Made by a program: the position numbers and the translations under genes. DNA of 64,000 nucleotides, taken from contig CALKGE010000013.1 in the NCBI GenBank assembly GCA_938084685.1, positions 19,397-83,396 on the forward strand, written 5' to 3'. This DNA is from an uncultured Pirellulaceae bacterium (GTDB lineage: Bacteria > Planctomycetota > Planctomycetia > Pirellulales > Pirellulaceae). Shown here one piece after another: positions 1 to 10,500 of this stretch. The notes below the pieces were generated by a model. The model searched no databases. It had not been told where the DNA came from and was given only the letters and a program-made list of their open reading frames with translations. Numbering within the stretch: position 1 is the first letter of the stretch; every line of letters begins with the position of its first letter.

Positions 1-1
1 C

Positions 2-163
2 CTCCCCCCCAACATCGGCGGCCGCTATTCCGACGGAGCCATGAATCGCTCCATGGCAAACGACGGAAAACTCGACAAGCTCGGCTTCACCAAATACGTC
101 AAAAGCGGAGACGGGACGTACGAAAAAGCATTCGGCAGCGGCCCTAAAAACATAAAAAAATAG
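2..163 (+). CDS. C-terminal fragment of an unknown protein
   Basis: The window opens inside this gene; only the last 53 codons and a TAG stop are visible, in the frame starting at base 2. The fragment is hydrophilic, rich in Gly, Lys and Asn, and ends in a basic tail (KNIKK). It contains no membrane segment and no motif I can assign to a family. The 154 bases between it and the thioredoxin gene contain a T-rich stretch near 210-220 but no clear hairpin. The reading frame is supported by its lack of stops and its protein-like composition only, so the function stays unknown. Confidence 0.55.
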   Translation, partial: LPPNIGGRYSDGAMNRSMANDGKLDKLGFTKYVKSGDGTYEKAFGSGPKNIKK

Positions 164-317
164 CTCGTAATCGATAGGCAAATCAGCCCAGAACCTACTT
201 AATTTCCAATTTTTTTTAATCAGCGATACTACTTTTGTGACTTACTCGTCGTATAAGATAAGAGTAGCTAATCCACTGCATTTAACTCTCATCCCTTTTA
301 GACAGAGATCCCATATC

Positions 318-1244
318 ATGCGTCTTATTAACAAAACACTTGCCATGCTGGCGACCACCGCACTGGTCATGTCGTCGTTCAGCAACATTTCAGCAGATGA
401 TGACCACTACAAAGGCTGGACTCGTAGCTTCGAAGAAGCAAAACAGCTGGCCGCCGAAGAGGGCAAAGCAATCCTCATGGAATTCACCGGATCAGACTGG
501 TGCCCACCCTGTAAAGCTTTGCACAAAAACGTCCTGAGCCAGGACGTCTTCCAGACGGTCAAAGAAGACTACATCCTGCTGGTGCTGGATAGTCCTCGTG
601 ACAAATCATTGGTAACCCCTGCTGAACAAGAGCAGTACCAGCAGCTGTCAGCCAAATTCCAGGTACGTGGCGTACCATCTGTCTTCCTGGCCGATGCTAA
701 AGGCCGCCCCTTCCATTTCCAATCTGGTTATGGCGGACAGCCAGCCAAAGAGTGGGTTTCCGATATCCGTGCCAAGAAAGAAGTACTCGCCAAACGAGAC
801 GCTGCTTTCGCAAAAGCAGAATCTGCCGAAAGCGTTGAAAAGGCAAAAGCTCTGGATGAAGCCATTAGCGTGGTAGACGCCAAAGTTGCCGTTACCTTTT
901 ACGGTGATACCGTAGATCAGATTTTGGAATTGGACGCAGAAGGCCTGGGCGCCAAGTACGCTGCCATCAAGCGTTCAATTGAATTTGAAAATGACCTTGG
1001 TGAGCTAACAGGTAAGAAACTCGAAGCCGACAAATTGGCTACAGAACTCAATAAACTGATTGAGGAAAAGAAGCCAGACGCAGCGATGGGACAAGAGGCA
1101 CTCTTCATGCGGTCACAGCGTCTGTACGGAGCGGGAAATAAACCGGCCGCCAAAGTGCTGCTGCAAGCCGCTCAAAAGCTGGATCCTGAGTCACGTATCG
1201 GGCAGCAGATCCCGCAGATCCTGGAGAACTTCTTCAAAGACTAG
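318..1244 (+). CDS. Exported thioredoxin-fold protein
   Basis: A 308-residue protein with an N-terminal signal peptide (about residues 1-26) followed by a thioredoxin_7-like domain. The active site reads W-C-P-P-C (Cys62 and Cys65), and a GVPS cis-proline loop follows at about residue 117, so both redox cysteines are present. The C-terminal half is a charged, helical region typical of planctomycete thioredoxins. It should act outside the cytoplasm as a disulfide reductase or isomerase; the substrate is unknown. The frame is open back to a GTG at 237, but the ATG at 318 starts directly at the signal peptide and is preferred. The gene is convergent with the DUF1501 gene, with a shared terminator between them. 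Confidence 0.85.
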   Translation: MRLINKTLAMLATTALVMSSFSNISADDDHYKGWTRSFEEAKQLAAEEGKAILMEFTGSDWCPPCKALHKNVLSQDVFQTVKEDYILLVLDSPRDKSLVTPAEQEQYQQLSAKFQVRGVPSVFLADAKGRPFHFQSGYGGQPAKEWVSDIRAKKEVLAKRDAAFAKAESAESVEKAKALDEAISVVDAKVAVTFYGDTVDQILELDAEGLGAKYAAIKRSIEFENDLGELTGKKLEADKLATELNKLIEEKKPDAAMGQEALFMRSQRLYGAGNKPAAKVLLQAAQKLDPESRIGQQIPQILENFFKD

Positions 1245-1284
1245 TCCCCCCCCTCTGAAATATCATTCAGACGGATCAAAGACG

Positions 1285-1322
1285 AAAAAGAGCTGGAGTT
1301 TCAGGACTCCAGCTCTTTTTTT
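1285..1322. terminator. Bidirectional intrinsic terminator
   Basis: A perfect 10-bp stem (GAGCTGGAGT at 1290-1299 pairing with 1306-1315) encloses a 6-base loop. It is flanked by an A-run on the left and seven T on the right, so it can stop transcription from both the thioredoxin gene (plus) and the DUF1501 gene (minus), which converge here. Confidence 0.9.
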
Positions 1323-1357
1323 GTTATCTCTTTCCGAGCAAACCGCGTGTATCGCGA

Positions 1358-2692
1358 CTAGCCGGTGTAAAGCTTTTGCATCACCTTGCCATTGTTCAGA
1401 TGCCAGGGACGATTCTCCTGATCGATCAGGATCGCCGAAGGATCCACTCCCAACGTCGAATAGATCGTGGCGCCAATATCGTTCGGATGATAAGGTGAGG
1501 TTTCCGGATGGCCAGCATGTTTGTCAGACTTTCCGATCACCTGGCCTCCTCGAACGCCTCCGCCAGCAAAGATTCCAGAGTAGCCTGACGCCCAATGATC
1601 TCGACCAGGATTCTTGTTAATCGTTGGCGTACGGCCGAATTCTCCGACCACCACAATTAACACATCGTCCAGCATGTCGCGCGCTTCCAGGTCATCCATC
1701 AAAGCTGAAACACCATGGTCGATTCCCGGCAACAGTTTGTCTCGCAGCCGAGGAAAGTTATCAGAATGAGTATCCCAGGACTGCACGATCCCCATATTGC
1801 ACTGAACGTATGGGACACCGTATTCGACCAACCGACGAGCCAGGATGAGCGTCTGGCCATATTCAGTTCGACCGTACTTGTCTCGTAATTCGTCGGGCTC
1901 GGCATTAATATCAAATGCCTTGGCGATATCGGGTGACGTCAAAAGATTCAACGCCTCTTCCTGCTGGTTCGTAAACTGGATTCCCTTGGCAAATCTGTCC
2001 AGGTTTCGCTGCTGCTCATTCATCTGCTTGAGAATGTCCACTCGATTTGTCAGACGACTGGTGGTAATCCCATCCATCATCTGGATTCCGTGAACTTTGA
2101 AATCCTTACTGTTTGGATCCGAGTTAACCTGCCAGGGGTCATACTTGGGACCCAGCATGCCTGCGTGCTGTCCCGGCCAGGTAAGTGGCCCTTCAATCAA
2201 CGGTCGTGGCAGCGTCACCTGACACGGCATCCCGTTGGTTGTTGGATTGAGCAGTTTCACAGCACCGCCATAGCATGGTCGGTCGATTCGGGAAAGCTCT
2301 TTGTCTTCGTTGGCATTGCCACGAAATACCTGTGGCTCCCCTGTCAGCGTATTATGTGTACCAGACAGGTGACGGTTATCCCCATGCGAAAAGGAACGCA
2401 CTACGGCGATCTTGTCTGTACGATCGGCCAACTTGGGCAGGTGCTCACCGAAGAGCACTCCGGGGATCTTCGTCTGAATCGTCTTAAATTCGCCACGTAT
2501 ATGTTCCGGTGCGTCTGGCTTCGGATCGAATGTCTCTAACTGACTCCCACCGCCGGTCTGAAAGACCAGAATTACCGACTTGCCAGTCCGCTGGTTCTCA
2601 CTTGCTTGCAGCAACGCAGGCAGCGAAAACCCCAAAAAGCTGGAGCAACCAACCTGCAACAAATCTCGACGATCAATACGACTGAAAGACAC
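1358..2692 (-). CDS. DUF1501 family protein, Tat-exported
   Basis: A DUF1501 protein; the family has an alkaline-phosphatase/sulfatase-like fold and is very abundant in planctomycetes, with no established substrate. Visible marks are a twin-arginine signal (RIDRRDLLQVG), the FDPKP motif near the N-terminus, and the C-terminal VVGEFGRTP and GRDHW motifs. The frame is open to 2773, and an ATG lies at 2734, but that ATG overlaps a good promoter -10 element. The GTG at 2692 has a purine-rich GAAGAGAAG five bases upstream and puts the twin arginine at residues 9-10, as expected for a Tat signal, so I chose it (444 residues). Unlike the other three DUF1501 genes here it has no DUF1549/1553 partner. 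It is divergent from the esterase gene. Confidence 0.85.
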   Translation of the reverse strand: MSFSRIDRRDLLQVGCSSFLGFSLPALLQASENQRTGKSVILVFQTGGGSQLETFDPKPDAPEHIRGEFKTIQTKIPGVLFGEHLPKLADRTDKIAVVRSFSHGDNRHLSGTHNTLTGEPQVFRGNANEDKELSRIDRPCYGGAVKLLNPTTNGMPCQVTLPRPLIEGPLTWPGQHAGMLGPKYDPWQVNSDPNSKDFKVHGIQMMDGITTSRLTNRVDILKQMNEQQRNLDRFAKGIQFTNQQEEALNLLTSPDIAKAFDINAEPDELRDKYGRTEYGQTLILARRLVEYGVPYVQCNMGIVQSWDTHSDNFPRLRDKLLPGIDHGVSALMDDLEARDMLDDVLIVVVGEFGRTPTINKNPGRDHWASGYSGIFAGGGVRGGQVIGKSDKHAGHPETSPYHPNDIGATIYSTLGVDPSAILIDQENRPWHLNNGKVMQKLYTG

Positions 2693-2732
2693 GTTACTTC
2701 TCTTCAAACTCGACCAAATACTGTAATAACCC

Positions 2733-2762
2733 ATTATGTCATAACATCGGCGTGAATGACAA
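2733..2762 (-). promoter_or_regulatory. Candidate sigma-70-type promoter of the DUF1501 gene
   Basis: On the minus strand TTGTCA (2757-2762) is followed after 18 bases by CATAAT (2733-2738), each one base from consensus. Transcription would begin near 2726, giving a leader of about 35 bases before the GTG at 2692. This promoter excludes the ATG at 2734 as start. Confidence 0.5.
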
Positions 2763-2862
2763 TTACAATTCAATCACTCTTTCTTTTACTGGTTTTCAGT
2801 CAACCAGCACGCTAAAATCAACTTCCCATAACTACCTAACTTCTTAATTCAGGAAAGTTTCA

Positions 2863-4275
2863 ATGAACCACTCACGCCTCTTTGCACTGGTAATACTGCT
2901 AGTAGCGAATTTTCACTATACAGTCCAAGCCGAAGTCAAACTGCCTTCGATTCTTGGTAGCCATATGGTCCTGCAACGTGACGCTCCGATCACTCTTTGG
3001 GGATGGGACGATAGCGGACAAAAAGTAACCGTATCTCTGGGAGAAGACTCTGCTTCTGCCACTGCAAATAACGATGGACTCTGGATGGTAGAACTCAAAG
3101 CGCTGAAAGCTGGCGGACCTCACCAGATCAAAATTCAGGGCACAACAGCCATTACCCTGGAGGATGTGCTGATCGGCGAAGTCTGGCTCTGTTCGGGACA
3201 ATCCAATATGGAATGGACCGTTCGCCAGTCACTGAACCCGGAAGAAGAAGCCCGCAACGGCAATCACCCCCAGATCAGACACATCAAGTTTCCCCACCGC
3301 CCTAGTGCGAAACCGGAAGATGACATCCCCTCGGACGGATGGAAACTTGCCACTCCAGAAACTGTCCCCAATTTTACAGCCGTAGGCTACTTCTTTGGAC
3401 GAAAACTTCAGTCGGAACTTGACGTACCCATCGGGCTCATCGGTTCCAACTGGGGAGGCACTCGAATCGAACCCTGGACACCACCAGTTGGTTTCCAGTC
3501 CGTGCCAGCACTCAAAGAAATCACCGATAACCTTGATAACTTCCCAGTCGTTAATCAGCAGGGCCGAGTGAACCATCAGACGCCACTTGCTCTGTACAAC
3601 GGAATGATTCACAACTTCCGTCACCTGAACTTCCGTGGAGCGATCTGGTATCAGGGTGAATCCAATCGTGGAGAAGGAATGCTTTACCACGAAAAAATGA
3701 AAGCTCTCATTCAGGGATGGCGGAAAGTCTTCGACAATGCCGACATGCCCTTCTACTTCGTCCAGCTTGCTCCGTTTACCTACGGCGGCAGCGAACTGGC
3801 GCTTCCGGAAATCTGGGAAGCCCAGACCGCCACGCTGGCACTCCCCAATACAGGCATGGCTGTCACCACGGACATCAGCAACCTGCGAGACATCCACCCT
3901 AAAAACAAGCAGGATGTCGGAGCGAGACTGGCACGCTGGGCACTGGCTAAAACTTATGGCTATAAAGATCTGGTCTATTCGGGCCCACTCTACAAAAGCC
4001 ATAAGGTCGTCGGCTCAAACATCGAAATCTCTTTCGTTCATACAGCAGGCAAACTGGCAACCAATGACGATAAGCCGCTCTCGCATTTCCAGGTCGCTGG
4101 AGCTGACGGTGAATTCAAACCAGCAACGGCTGTGATCAAAGGCGAGCAGGTAATCGTGGCGTCGGATGCCGTTGCCAAACCTGTCCATGTCCGGTTTGGC
4201 TGGCATCAGCTCGCAGAACCTAACCTGGTCAATGCTGCGGGACTACCTGCGTCACCATTCCGTACCGACAAGTAG
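2863..4275 (+). CDS. Sialate O-acetylesterase-like, exported
   Basis: A 470-residue protein of the sialate O-acetylesterase/SASA family (SGNH-type hydrolase), which removes O-acetyl groups from sialic acid or other carbohydrates. It has a signal peptide (residues 1-23), an N-terminal beta-sandwich, the nucleophile motif GQSNM with Ser114, the IWYQGESN block at 261-268 and the catalytic Asp-x-His in DIHP (Asp343, His345). Length is normal for short members of the family. The start is fixed by AGGAAAG at 2851-2857, six bases before ATG. The enolase-superfamily gene follows on the same strand after a 189-base gap with a weak hairpin, so the two are probably not one tight operon but may share a sugar-degradation role. 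The actual acetylated substrate cannot be read from the sequence. Confidence 0.87.
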   Translation: MNHSRLFALVILLVANFHYTVQAEVKLPSILGSHMVLQRDAPITLWGWDDSGQKVTVSLGEDSASATANNDGLWMVELKALKAGGPHQIKIQGTTAITLEDVLIGEVWLCSGQSNMEWTVRQSLNPEEEARNGNHPQIRHIKFPHRPSAKPEDDIPSDGWKLATPETVPNFTAVGYFFGRKLQSELDVPIGLIGSNWGGTRIEPWTPPVGFQSVPALKEITDNLDNFPVVNQQGRVNHQTPLALYNGMIHNFRHLNFRGAIWYQGESNRGEGMLYHEKMKALIQGWRKVFDNADMPFYFVQLAPFTYGGSELALPEIWEAQTATLALPNTGMAVTTDISNLRDIHPKNKQDVGARLARWALAKTYGYKDLVYSGPLYKSHKVVGSNIEISFVHTAGKLATNDDKPLSHFQVAGADGEFKPATAVIKGEQVIVASDAVAKPVHVRFGWHQLAEPNLVNAAGLPASPFRTDK

Positions 4276-4296
4276 TCCATGCAAACTCCCACCAAC

Positions 4297-4333
4297 ACGG
4301 GCGCAGTCTCCTGCTGGATGCTGAGCCCGTTTT
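4297..4333 (+). terminator. Weak intrinsic terminator
   Basis: ACGGGC (4297-4302) pairs with GCCCGT (4325-4330), with a GCAG/CTGC inner stem, followed by a short T-run. It lies 22 bases after the esterase stop. Confidence 0.4.
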
Positions 4334-4464
4334 CGTTTCACGAATAACATCCCCAGCCAACTGCGGAGTATTGCCTCTAAGAGAACTATGGCGGGTGTGA
4401 TAGCATGAACTACTGGACACATTATCCACGGCGCCCTATCTCCTGCAGACTAACTTGATCCAAC

Positions 4465-5595
4465 ATGATCATCACTGATATCAACACCTACGTGGTAGGA
4501 CTCGACCGCAACTTCTTGTTTGTAGAAGTCCTGACAGATGCTGGAATTCGAGGCATTGGCGAGGCTGGACTCACATTTCGTGAAGCGGCACAGGTTGGTT
4601 TTATCGAAGCCCTCAAGCCCAGCCTGATTGGTCAACCGGCCAATCAGATTGAACATCTTTGGCAGACGATGGCTCGCTGCGGTTTCTTCCCAGCCACTGG
4701 AGTCGGCGCCGCGGCAATCAGTGCCATCGATATCGCGCTTTGGGACATCAAAGCCAAATCCTGCAACGTCCCTCTCTATGAATTACTGGGCGGTAAGGTT
4801 CGAGACCGGATCTATTCCTATACACATATTCACGGTTTGACACCAGCGGCGTTAGCCGCTGACGCTCGGCAAAAACATGAAGCAGGCTGGAAAGTCGTCC
4901 GTTTTCAGCCGGCCCACGAAGAGGGCATTTTTGAACCTCGGCAGGCCATCAAGACGACGGTCGCCCAGGTAGCAGCCATCCGCGACTTACTGGGGGATGA
5001 GATTGAAATCATCCTCGACATACATACTCGCCTGGATCCCAACGACGCCATTGCACTCTGCAATCAGCTCGAGCAATACAACCTGTACTTCATCGAAGAT
5101 CCTGTACGCGTTGAAAACCTCTCGGTCGTACAACGACTCCGTGAAGCGACAAGCGTACCCATCGCCATAGGTGAACAGCTCTCATCCAAATGGGAGTTCG
5201 CTCCACTTATCGAAAACAACTGGCTGGACTTCTGCCGAATGGATCTCTGTGTTGCCGGAGGATTTACGGAAGCCCGTAAAATCGCCGGGATGTGCGAATC
5301 TCATTACATCCCGATCTCACCTCACAACCCGCTCGGCCCTGTCGCTACTGCGGCATGTGTCCACCTCGATCTGGCCACCAGCAATTTTGCTGTCCAGGAA
5401 TGTGCTCGTCCTCCCGGCACCATCCTGCCCGAAATGTTCCCGGCTCAGGTCGAATGGCGAGACGGCTATCTCTACGCCACTGATGGCCCCGGGCTAGGGA
5501 TCGAATTCAATCCGGAAGCAGCCAGCCTCTACCCAGCAGTAGCAGGAGACGCGACCCGGCTTCGACGAGCCGATGGCTCGTACATCAACTGGTAA
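4465..5595 (+). CDS. Enolase-superfamily sugar acid dehydratase
   Basis: A 376-residue cytoplasmic protein of the mandelate racemase/enolase superfamily. The metal ligands are Asp185 (in ILDIH), Glu211 (in FIEDPV) and Glu237 (in IGEQ). His187, two residues after the first ligand, and His287 in SPHNPLGP match the general-acid/base histidines of the D-galactonate/mannonate dehydratase group, so dehydration of a sugar acid to a 2-keto-3-deoxy acid is the likely reaction; it lacks the KxK motif of racemases. The start ATG has no strong ribosome site. It is the last plus-strand gene before a convergent MBL gene. It could take part in the same sugar-acid route as the genes at 45584-48891. Substrate identity (galactonate, mannonate or another) is not decided by the sequence. 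Confidence 0.85.
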   Translation: MIITDINTYVVGLDRNFLFVEVLTDAGIRGIGEAGLTFREAAQVGFIEALKPSLIGQPANQIEHLWQTMARCGFFPATGVGAAAISAIDIALWDIKAKSCNVPLYELLGGKVRDRIYSYTHIHGLTPAALAADARQKHEAGWKVVRFQPAHEEGIFEPRQAIKTTVAQVAAIRDLLGDEIEIILDIHTRLDPNDAIALCNQLEQYNLYFIEDPVRVENLSVVQRLREATSVPIAIGEQLSSKWEFAPLIENNWLDFCRMDLCVAGGFTEARKIAGMCESHYIPISPHNPLGPVATAACVHLDLATSNFAVQECARPPGTILPEMFPAQVEWRDGYLYATDGPGLGIEFNPEAASLYPAVAGDATRLRRADGSYINW

Positions 5596-5615
5596 GAGGC
5601 AATTTGCCGAGTACC

Positions 5616-6539
5616 TTATTTGGTCAATTCACCATAGACATGTTCGATATTCTCTTCTCGTTGCAGAATATCGACGCCGGTCCATTTCTTGTACCAGGGA
5701 AGCTTGACTTCCTGTTTGATCTGCTCCAGCGTTCTCCCTTTCTTGATCAATCCGGCGATCTCTTTACGCAACTCAACAAAATATCGCTGCTGAGTTTTTA
5801 TCGTCCCCATGTCGCCCAATTCACCGTGTCCGGGTGCAAGTACCTTCACGGGTAGTTTCTTGATCTGATCAATCACATTGATCCAACTAGCCGTATCACT
5901 ATGACCTGTAAAGTTAAACGCACCGTTGACAATGCAATCTCCCGTAAAAAGGATTCCCTGCTTCGGTAGCCAGGCAACCGCGTCTCCACCGGTGTGAGCG
6001 TGCCCGAAGTGCAGTAATTCAACTCGCATTTCCCCATCGTCAAAGACCATTTTGCGGGGGAAGTAAATTTCGGGAAGCTGGTAATCCAATTCTCCATACT
6101 CCTCGGGTTTTTCCTTCTTACTCGTCTCAAATCCCTCCAAACCCAATGTCTGAAACAATGGCTTGGTACGTTCGGAGGCAATCGGTACGGCTCCAATTTT
6201 TTTGTAGATCACATTTCCATCCGCATGGTCGCCGTGATGATGGGTGTCAAAGATATATCGGATGGGCTTGTCCGTTTGGCTACGAATGATCTTGATTACT
6301 TCTTCTGCCTGATTCGGAAAGTTTGCATCGATGACAAGCACGAAATCCTTGAAGACCACCCACCCCTGATTACACCCCAGGAACTCGGGCGCCGTCTGGC
6401 ACTTACGAAAGTACACACCTGGTGCCAGCTCATAGACTTTCGACTCTTCTGGTACGGCGGCGTCACACATGCAAGACGCAGTCGCTACGAATGCCACTGC
6501 CAACACGATCATCTTCATTCGATTTATCTTCTGAAACAT
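5616..6539 (-). CDS. Exported MBL-fold hydrolase
   Basis: A 307-residue metallo-beta-lactamase fold protein. The full dinuclear metal site is visible: HxHxDH in THHHGDH (His100, His102, Asp104, His105), the later histidine in FGHAHTGGD, GDC, and the final histidine in APGHGE. A hydrophobic export signal covers about residues 8-27, so it acts outside the cytoplasm. Three ATG codons follow one another at 6545, 6542 and 6539; the strong CAGAGAGGA directly upstream favours 6539 (7-base spacing). It is downstream of the glycerophosphodiesterase gene on the same strand with a 25-base gap, probably one transcript. Family members include beta-lactamases, lactonases and phosphoesterases; the substrate is open. 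Confidence 0.83.
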   Translation of the reverse strand: MFQKINRMKMIVLAVAFVATASCMCDAAVPEESKVYELAPGVYFRKCQTAPEFLGCNQGWVVFKDFVLVIDANFPNQAEEVIKIIRSQTDKPIRYIFDTHHHGDHADGNVIYKKIGAVPIASERTKPLFQTLGLEGFETSKKEKPEEYGELDYQLPEIYFPRKMVFDDGEMRVELLHFGHAHTGGDAVAWLPKQGILFTGDCIVNGAFNFTGHSDTASWINVIDQIKKLPVKVLAPGHGELGDMGTIKTQQRYFVELRKEIAGLIKKGRTLEQIKQEVKLPWYKKWTGVDILQREENIEHVYGELTK

Positions 6540-6564
6540 CATCATTCCTCTCTGTCTTATTTCA

Positions 6565-7455
6565 CTAGTTGTTCTCAATCTGGAATCGTCCGCTCGAATT
6601 CACAGCATGGGTGCGTGGCAGAACCGGCATAGCACCCTGTCTAATCTTTCTGAGCGTCTGAATCAATCTTTTCGGATCATCTGACGAAAGAGAGGTGGGG
6701 AAATGCTGCAACAGCTCGTAAGTCTCCTCCATCTCTCCCCTGGTACCATTCAGATGCAACGACGCACCGGCCAGCCGCACTCGTCTAACCAAGTCCTCTT
6801 CAAATTCATCAAACCAGCGCGGCCACAGACGAATCATTTTCACTCCGCCTTCCACGAATTGTTCAATTTCACGCGGATGGCTTATTAACCCCAGAAGCTG
6901 CGCCTCGGGTAACAGTTCGCTGAACGTTTTGATATGAGCCATACTGCGGACGCCAATAATCATTCGCGCAGGATCACCGTACTGCTTCACTTCGGACACC
7001 ACCTGATTTCTGTACTCCTCACCGTACTCTTTCAAATCCAGCACCACATCAATCCGCCCTTTACAAAGCTCCAGCACTTCTCGCAACGTGGGGACCTGCT
7101 GATCCCGGTAACGACGATTGAACCAGCTTCCGGCATCCAGCTGTTTCAATTCAGCCAAACTCAGCTCATTGACGTTACCTGTGCCATCCGTAGTTCGATT
7201 TACCGACGTGTCGTGCATAATCACAAGAACGCCGTCTGCAGAAGTTCTGATGTCGACCTCCACTGCCGTCGCCCTGACCTGAATCGCCCGTTTGATCGAA
7301 ATCAGAGTACATTCCGGGCGTTCGATACTCGCACCCCGATGAGCAATAATCTGATCCACTCCATCAACTGAAGCACGCATAAAAGGGCGAGTGCCTTGAC
7401 CATAGGCAGCCGTCACCACCAAACTCACGAGGAGGACGGGGAAAGCTCTATTCAT
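6565..7455 (-). CDS. Exported glycerophosphodiester phosphodiesterase
   Basis: A 296-residue GDPD-family TIM-barrel enzyme that cleaves glycerophosphodiesters to glycerol-3-phosphate and an alcohol. Seen are a signal peptide (residues 1-20), the HRG motif (His39-Arg40), the metal ligands in VEVDI (Glu67, Asp69) and the second catalytic histidine in IMHD (His81), followed by RTTDGTG. Length is typical for a periplasmic GDPD. The usual Pro-Glu-Asn motif after HRG reads PECT here, a mild deviation. AGGCAG lies upstream of the ATG. It is the first gene of a two-gene unit with the MBL hydrolase and diverges from the large propeller-cytochrome gene. Confidence 0.88.
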   Translation of the reverse strand: MNRAFPVLLVSLVVTAAYGQGTRPFMRASVDGVDQIIAHRGASIERPECTLISIKRAIQVRATAVEVDIRTSADGVLVIMHDTSVNRTTDGTGNVNELSLAELKQLDAGSWFNRRYRDQQVPTLREVLELCKGRIDVVLDLKEYGEEYRNQVVSEVKQYGDPARMIIGVRSMAHIKTFSELLPEAQLLGLISHPREIEQFVEGGVKMIRLWPRWFDEFEEDLVRRVRLAGASLHLNGTRGEMEETYELLQHFPTSLSSDDPKRLIQTLRKIRQGAMPVLPRTHAVNSSGRFQIENN

Positions 7456-7540
7456 TTTTGCTGCCTCATAAAACCAAATAACTTATAAAGGTAGTAAGTC
7501 CATAGCATACCTCAGGAATTTGCAGAGTGAAAATCGGCTC

Positions 7541-10500
7541 ATGATTAAACAACTCATCTTGTTCACGCTTCCGTTCTATTTAGCAGCTGTTTCCCATGCC
7601 GCCGAAGTCACGCTCGACGGCCAAACGTTTACGATCCCCGATGGAATGACCGTACAGCGTGTGGCCGGCCCGCCGTTGGTGAACCGACCGATTCACGCTG
7701 ATTTTGACGAGCAGGGAAGATTATATGTTCTGGATTCAAGTGGCTCCTCGGCGCGAGGACCGGAACAGCTGAAAGAAAAATCGCACCGCATTGTCCAGCT
7801 TACAGACCGGGATCAGGATGGCGTCTTCGACACCAGCACGGTTTTCGCCGACAAGTTCATGTTTCCGGAAGGAGCATGCTGGCACGATGGCTCGCTCTAC
7901 GTGGCAGCCCCTCCGGAAATCTGGAAGTTAACAGACACTAACGATGATGGTGTAGCCGATAAGCGGGAAGTCTGGTTTGACGGCAAAACTCTTACAGGCT
8001 GTGCCAATGACCTCCACGGTCCTTATCTGGGACCAGACGGGTACCTGTACTGGGCCAAAGGAGCCTTCGCAGAACAGGACCATGAATTAATGACCGGCGA
8101 TTCGCTAAACACTCGCGCTGCTCACCTCTTTCGGCGGCATCCTGCAGGAGGCCCACTGGGAAACGTGATGACAGGTGGAATGGACAACCCTGTCGAGATC
8201 GTCTTTACTCCCGGTGGGGAACGCATCTTCACGACAACATTCCTTGAACATCCGCAGGAAGGAAAGCGGGATGGACTCATTCATGCAGTCTATGGAGGCG
8301 TCTACGGTAAAGACCACGGCGTTCTGAATGGTTTCCCGCGAACGGGAGAATTGATGCCGGCGCTGGTACATCAGGGTGCCTCGGCTCCCTGCGGTCTGGC
8401 TCGGCTCGAATCGGCACAATTGGGCAGGGGATACATCAATAATGTCCTCTCCTGTTCGTTCAACAAACATCGCATCTTTCGACATCGGATTGGAAACGAC
8501 GGAGGTATGCTCACCAGTGAAAACTCGGAATTCCTGGTCAGCGACAGTCCGGACTTCCACCCTACGGACGTTCTGGAAGATGCCGACGGCAGCCTGATCG
8601 TCATCAACACGGGCGGTTGGTACAAAATCTGCTGTCCGACAAGCCAGTTTTATCGACCGGAGGTTCTGGGAGCGATCTACCGAGTTACAAAAACAGGGGG
8701 CCACAAGATCCAGGATCCTCGGGGAACGACACTCGACTGGGAAAAATTCTCGGCCGAGCAACTGGTTGAACTTCTTGCCGATCAAAGATTTGCCATACGA
8801 AATCGTGCTCGCAAACTGCTGGGTGAGATGGGACAAGAGGCCGTGCCAGCCTGCCAAACAGCATTCAACCAGGCCGCTGGCGCCCAACATCGCCTGCAAA
8901 TCACCTGGGCTCTTTGTCAGAATCAATCACCACAAGCTCGCAAGGCCATTCATAACGCACTCGACGATAAAAATGAAATCGTCGTGCATGCTGCACTACA
9001 CTCGATCAGCCTCCATCTGGATCAGACTGCAGCCCAGGCCATCCGAGCCCGATTCACGGACTTTACCGAATACAATCAACGGATTGCTGCTGAATGCCTC
9101 GGCCGCATCGGATCCGCCGCTGATGTTCCTTTGCTGCTTAATTCGTTGACACCTCGGTGCGATCGCGCTCTGGAGCATTCATTGATCTACGCCGTCATTG
9201 AAATTGGTGAGGCTGCTCCCGTCAAAGAACTGGTACAGTCCACCAGCATCTCCACAGCCAGAGGTGCGCTAATTGCGTTGGATCAGATTCCGGGGGATCA
9301 TCTATCCGCCGAATATGCAATAGCCGCGATCGAAGCAAACGATCGGGCGATGCAGAATACCGGCTGGTGGCTGCTTGCCAATCATCGAAACTGGGCAGCC
9401 CAACTACCAGGTTATTTCCAGCAACGGATTGACCACACTAAAGCTGATGCCGAAAAACGTATCCTGTTGCAGCGACGTTTCAGCGAATACATCAATACGC
9501 CTGAGATATTGAATCTGGCTGGAACCTGGCTTGAGTCCGGTGATTCCAACATGCAATCCTTCGTCTTAACGGCTCTAAGTTCAACCAAGCTTTCCACTGT
9601 ACCTGATTCTATTCAGAACGGTGTACTCAAAGCACTACAATCCACCGACCCTGACACGCTACTGCTTGCGGTTAGCGCCGCCAATGCGATCCGAGGTGAT
9701 AAACCAAATCAAAAAACACTAACGCGTCTGCTCGAACTCTTTCACAATTCCTCTCACGCGCCCGAGATCCGACTCGCCGCCCTAAATGCCATTCCACCAG
9801 CAAATCGCCCTCTTAATGCGGAGACACTCGCGGCGATAGGGCAATACGCGGCAGCATCTCAGTCGCTGCAGCGTCAGTCACTCACGGTCGATCTGCTGGT
9901 CAGCTCTCCCTGGCCAACGGCGCAGTGGCAACAGATTCCGGAACTCCTTTCCTCGCTTGGCTCGATTCATCTGCGTCGCGTTGTCATGGCACTGGCAAAA
10001 ACAAATGAACCGCAGACGGCCCTCAATACACTGCAGGCGCTTGCCGCAGCGCCGACCGCAACAACACTTAACCCGGACGAAGTCAGTAAATTATTTGCAC
10101 CGCTCGGACCTGAAGTCGCTTCCAAAACTGCACCGCTGATTGAACGAATCAAAACTGAAAACAAGGAACGGTTCGCCCGTATCGACCATCTGTTGGAACA
10201 AATCGACCGTGGCGACGTAACTCGCGGGCAAAAAGTATTCCATTCGGCCAAGGCTGCCTGCACTGCCTGCCACAAGATTGCGTATTTGGGAGGACATGTC
10301 GGCCCCGACCTGACTCGCATTGGCCAAATCCGTACCGAACGTGATTTACTCGAAGCAGTACTGTTTCCCAGTGCCAGCTTTGTTCAAAGCTTTGAACCGG
10401 TTTCCATCATCACCAACAATGGCCAGGTGCACAGTGGAGTAGTCCGTGACGATAACGGGCACCGGATTGTGCTGCAGATTGACGCTCAAAAACAAATCCA